A stretch of DNA of 6,967 nt from JBGTLW01 sp041743835 (lineage in GTDB: Bacteria; Planctomycetota; Phycisphaerae; Phycisphaerales; Phycisphaeraceae). Made by a program: the position numbers and the translations under genes. Numbering within the stretch: position 1 is the stretch's first letter; the number at the start of each line of letters is the position of its first letter. Under the pieces are notes generated by a model. It worked only from the letters and a program-made list of their open reading frames with translations, had not been told where the DNA came from and did no database searches. Below, piece by piece: positions 4,944 to 6,967 of this stretch. The DNA is taken from contig JBGTLW010000121.1 in assembly GCA_041743835.1 (NCBI GenBank), positions 1-6,967 of the forward strand, in the 5' to 3' direction.

Positions 4944-5762
4944 TTAGTCCCGATCCAGGTGATAGTCCACGTCCGGCCCGACGTAGCCGGGGAACCGCTG
5001 ATAGTAACCCCGCACCACACCCGACACGCGGTCCCGGCCGATCTGCCGCATCGGCTCATCCAACGCCAGCAAAAACGTGTCGCGCACCGCGTGGCCAATA
5101 TTCACCGGCGAGATGCGGAGGAACCGGCCCTGATCGTCCAGCCCATGGATCGGCTGGATGTGGACCCACTTCCCGTCATCCCGCTCGATCATGCCATCGA
5201 CGTACTTCCACTCGGTCCCGATGCGGGTGTGGCTGTGGCTGATCGGGCCGACCAGCGCCTCGGACTGAATCAGCCCGAGTTGATGATCGTGCGTCGTGCC
5301 GAAGCGAGCGGTGATCCCGTGGGGCAACTCGTTGTAGAGCAGGTTGTCCGCGTAACGCCCGGCATCGACCGACGCCCGGCTTGCCCCGTCGATCATCGCC
5401 TCGCGGGTCTCGTTGGGGAAGTTGCTGGTTGTGCCGTGGGTGATGGTGCGCGCGCGGTCGTTCCAGAAGGTCGCGTTGATGTGGTCGGTCCCGGCATAAG
5501 CGGGGAACTGGGTGGTGGACAGCCCGCCCGCGCGCGGGCCGTCGGCGTAATGCACCCGCCGCCAGGCCTCGTAACGGTCGGGCATCGACGCGCGCTGCAA
5601 CCGCGTCACCGAGTAGCCATAAAACAGCAGCATCAGCAGCAGCACCAGGATCACCGGCAGGATCAGCACCGTCTCGGCCATGACCGCGCCGCGGCGACGC
5701 GCGTTGGGCGTGGCGCGGGCCGGGCTGGGGAGTTGGCTGCGGCTGGGTTGTCTGGGTTTCAT
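4944..5762 (-). CDS. TadE-like pseudopilin with long ectodomain
   Basis: A 272-residue protein. After a basic N-terminus (1-24) comes RRRG25-A26-V-M-A-E30 followed by a hydrophobic helix at 31-52: glycine at -1 and glutamate at +5 is the prepilin-peptidase site of TadE/TadF pseudopilins, processed by a TadV-like enzyme before use by the Tad/Flp pilus machinery. The remaining 220 residues form a polar exported domain with many Asp, Arg, His and Tyr, longer than in small TadE proteins, without a motif I recognise. The start at 5762 is preferred because GGAG sits 8 bases before it, while the ATG at 5783 seven codons earlier has no such site. It lies 43 bp after the stop of the upstream tryptophan-rich gene, on the same strand, consistent with one operon. 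TadE-type N-terminus is firm; the role of the ectodomain is unknown. Confidence 0.85.
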   Translation of the reverse strand: MKPRQPSRSQLPSPARATPNARRRGAVMAETVLILPVILVLLLMLLFYGYSVTRLQRASMPDRYEAWRRVHYADGPRAGGLSTTQFPAYAGTDHINATFWNDRARTITHGTTSNFPNETREAMIDGASRASVDAGRYADNLLYNELPHGITARFGTTHDHQLGLIQSEALVGPISHSHTRIGTEWKYVDGMIERDDGKWVHIQPIHGLDDQGRFLRISPVNIGHAVRDTFLLALDEPMRQIGRDRVSGVVRGYYQRFPGYVGPDVDYHLDRD

Positions 5763-5770
5763 CGCAAAGG

Positions 5771-5774
5771 CTCC
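5771..5774 (-). promoter_or_regulatory. Ribosome binding site (GGAG) fixing the start at 5762
   Basis: On the minus strand GGAG lies 8 bases before the ATG at 5762 of the TadE-like gene. The ATG at 5783, in the same frame, has no purine-rich element in front, so the shorter protein is preferred. Confidence 0.7.
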
Positions 5775-5805
5775 GTTCACCATGCTGTGTTCAATCGTCG
5801 GGGCG

Positions 5806-6967
5806 TCAATGCTGGAGCATCAGGTCCGCGAGCGGTTCGAGGCCCCGCAGGTGGTCCGCCAGCGCGTCGTATTGCTCATCGCTCATGCCCGGGATCGCGG
5901 CCGCGTTGCCGCGCCCGGCATCGACCCGGGCGGTCCAGTCGGCGAAGTCGCTGACCGGGGTGAGCCGGGCGTGCCACATCTGCGTCCACATGTCCCACGA
6001 GTGGTTGTTGAAGACCTCCGCCTGCGCGATCGCGACGTGGTGGGGGTAGCCGCGCGGGTCGTTGAAGCGTGGCCCCCAGAACGTGCCGGTGTTGGTCATC
6101 TGCGCGGTGCCCAGGAAAGTCAGCCGTTCCCGCCGCGCAGCCGTGTCGTTCCAATCGACCAGGCTGTGGACCAGGTCGATCGGGGCGGGCAGGTCGTTGC
6201 GGTTGGTGAAGTTGTAGGGGTTGCGGACGTCGAGCTCTTCGTGGAGTTCCAGCGCGACGACGAAGTAATACATGACCTGCCAGATGGTTCTGCCATCGCG
6301 TTCGATCTGCGAGACGAAGCGGGTCTTGCGCCAGTCCGATCCCTGCAATTCCTCGAAGGACGCGGACCGCCAGTAGGCCTGCAGCGTGGGGTCGAGGGTG
6401 GTGAAGTTCTGGCACTCGGTGATGTAACGCTGGAGCACCTCCTGCCACCCGCGCGGGTCGTTGCCGAACCTGCCGGTGGAGGGGAAGCAGGGGTTGGTCG
6501 GCACATCCCAGTCGCCCCCGAGGCGGATCATGCGGTCTGACCCCAGCGGTCGGAAGGTGCCCGGCGAGAGGAACGCGCTGCTGCCGGGGTCCACGGTGGA
6601 CTCGACACGGGCGACGAAGAAGTGGGTCTGGACGAGGCGGCGGTTGGGCGCGGCGGCGCTGTTGCGTGGCCGGCCATCACCATCGGAATAGGTGGCAGCC
6701 GCGTCGGTGATGTCCGACCACTCGCCGAGGAAGATGGGGAACGGGTAGGCCATGTCGCTGCGGTTATGCCACAGGGCTTCGAGCTTCATCTGCGCGAAGG
6801 TGTTGCGGAGGCTGGTCATGGGGCTCCGCTCGAGGTGGAACGTCGAGCGATCGCGCAGCCACCGCTGGATGCCGAACATGTTGTAGCCGACGGTGTTGGT
6901 GCGGTACTGCGGCGGCGGGTCCCAGAAGGTCCCGTCCGAGCCGGGGACGTTGGGTGGCCCGACCCCG
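5806..6967 (-). CDS. C-terminal part of a large Trp-rich protein, probably of the same Tad-type locus (5' end outside window)
   Basis: The frame is open from the right edge to the TGA at 5806-5808, so 386 residues of the C-terminal part are visible; the ATG at 6879 is internal to the open frame and probably not the start. The chain is polar and rich in Trp, Asp, Asn, Arg and Thr with no membrane helix in the visible part, as expected of an exported domain. GTFWDP (6916-6933) and GTFWGP (6070-6087) are two copies of one motif, and NDPRGW and NDPRGYP form a second pair. ATFWND in the next gene is similar. The neighbour is a TadE-like pseudopilin, so this may be a TadE/TadG-type protein whose N-terminal anchor lies beyond the window, but that is inference from position. 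Two cysteines (in NPCFP and TECQN) about 40 residues apart could form a disulfide. No enzyme motif is seen. Confidence 0.75.
   Translation of the reverse strand, partial: GVGPPNVPGSDGTFWDPPPQYRTNTVGYNMFGIQRWLRDRSTFHLERSPMTSLRNTFAQMKLEALWHNRSDMAYPFPIFLGEWSDITDAAATYSDGDGRPRNSAAAPNRRLVQTHFFVARVESTVDPGSSAFLSPGTFRPLGSDRMIRLGGDWDVPTNPCFPSTGRFGNDPRGWQEVLQRYITECQNFTTLDPTLQAYWRSASFEELQGSDWRKTRFVSQIERDGRTIWQVMYYFVVALELHEELDVRNPYNFTNRNDLPAPIDLVHSLVDWNDTAARRERLTFLGTAQMTNTGTFWGPRFNDPRGYPHHVAIAQAEVFNNHSWDMWTQMWHARLTPVSDFADWTARVDAGRGNAAAIPGMSDEQYDALADHLRGLEPLADLMLQH

Noticed and set aside
4959..5954. 331-codon plus-strand open frame, and another at 5680-6540
   Set aside because: Both are mirrors of the TadE-like and Trp-rich genes, which have a clear prepilin motif and consistent frame on the minus strand.

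Overview
The window is high-GC bacterial DNA (C or G in most third codon positions) whose gene content suits a planctomycete, probably a Phycisphaerae relative. The pointers are a nucleotidyltransferase-like/radical-SAM-like fusion beside a CMP-sugar synthetase, a short five-helix cytochrome oxidase subunit III with a diverged first helix, a small protein with a PEP-CTERM-like tail, and TadE-type proteins with long ectodomains. This assignment comes from family knowledge; no rRNA or other taxonomic marker is present.

Left part (1-2894, + strand): the 3' end of a helical protein, possibly the tail of a Maf/DUF115 (MptE-like) flagellin-glycosylation protein; then a 542-residue two-domain protein; then a 256-residue acylneuraminate/nonulosonate cytidylyltransferase. 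They look like one transcription unit for activating a nine-carbon acidic sugar and putting it on a surface structure such as flagellin or glycan. The middle protein is the oddest thing here. Its N-terminal nucleotidyltransferase-like fold lacks the nucleotide-binding loop, its radical-SAM-like region has R, G and T where the three cluster cysteines belong, and it carries a G-tract repeat coding for RG-rich units.

Centre (2895-4180, + strand): a separate promoter region with an inverted repeat and a -10 box six bases from the ATG (possibly leaderless), then heme-copper oxidase subunit III with no other oxidase subunit nearby. A 279-bp stretch without a convincing gene follows, then an 83-residue membrane/secreted micro-protein with a good ribosome binding site.

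Right part (4161-6967, - strand, read right to left): the 3' part of a large tryptophan-rich protein, a TadE-like pseudopilin with a clear prepilin-peptidase site, and a six-helix membrane protein of unknown function. The last gene overlaps the micro-protein tail to tail by 20 bp. The first two look like part of a Tad/Flp-type pilus or secretion locus that continues beyond the right edge. No tRNA, rRNA, insertion sequence or CRISPR array was seen.
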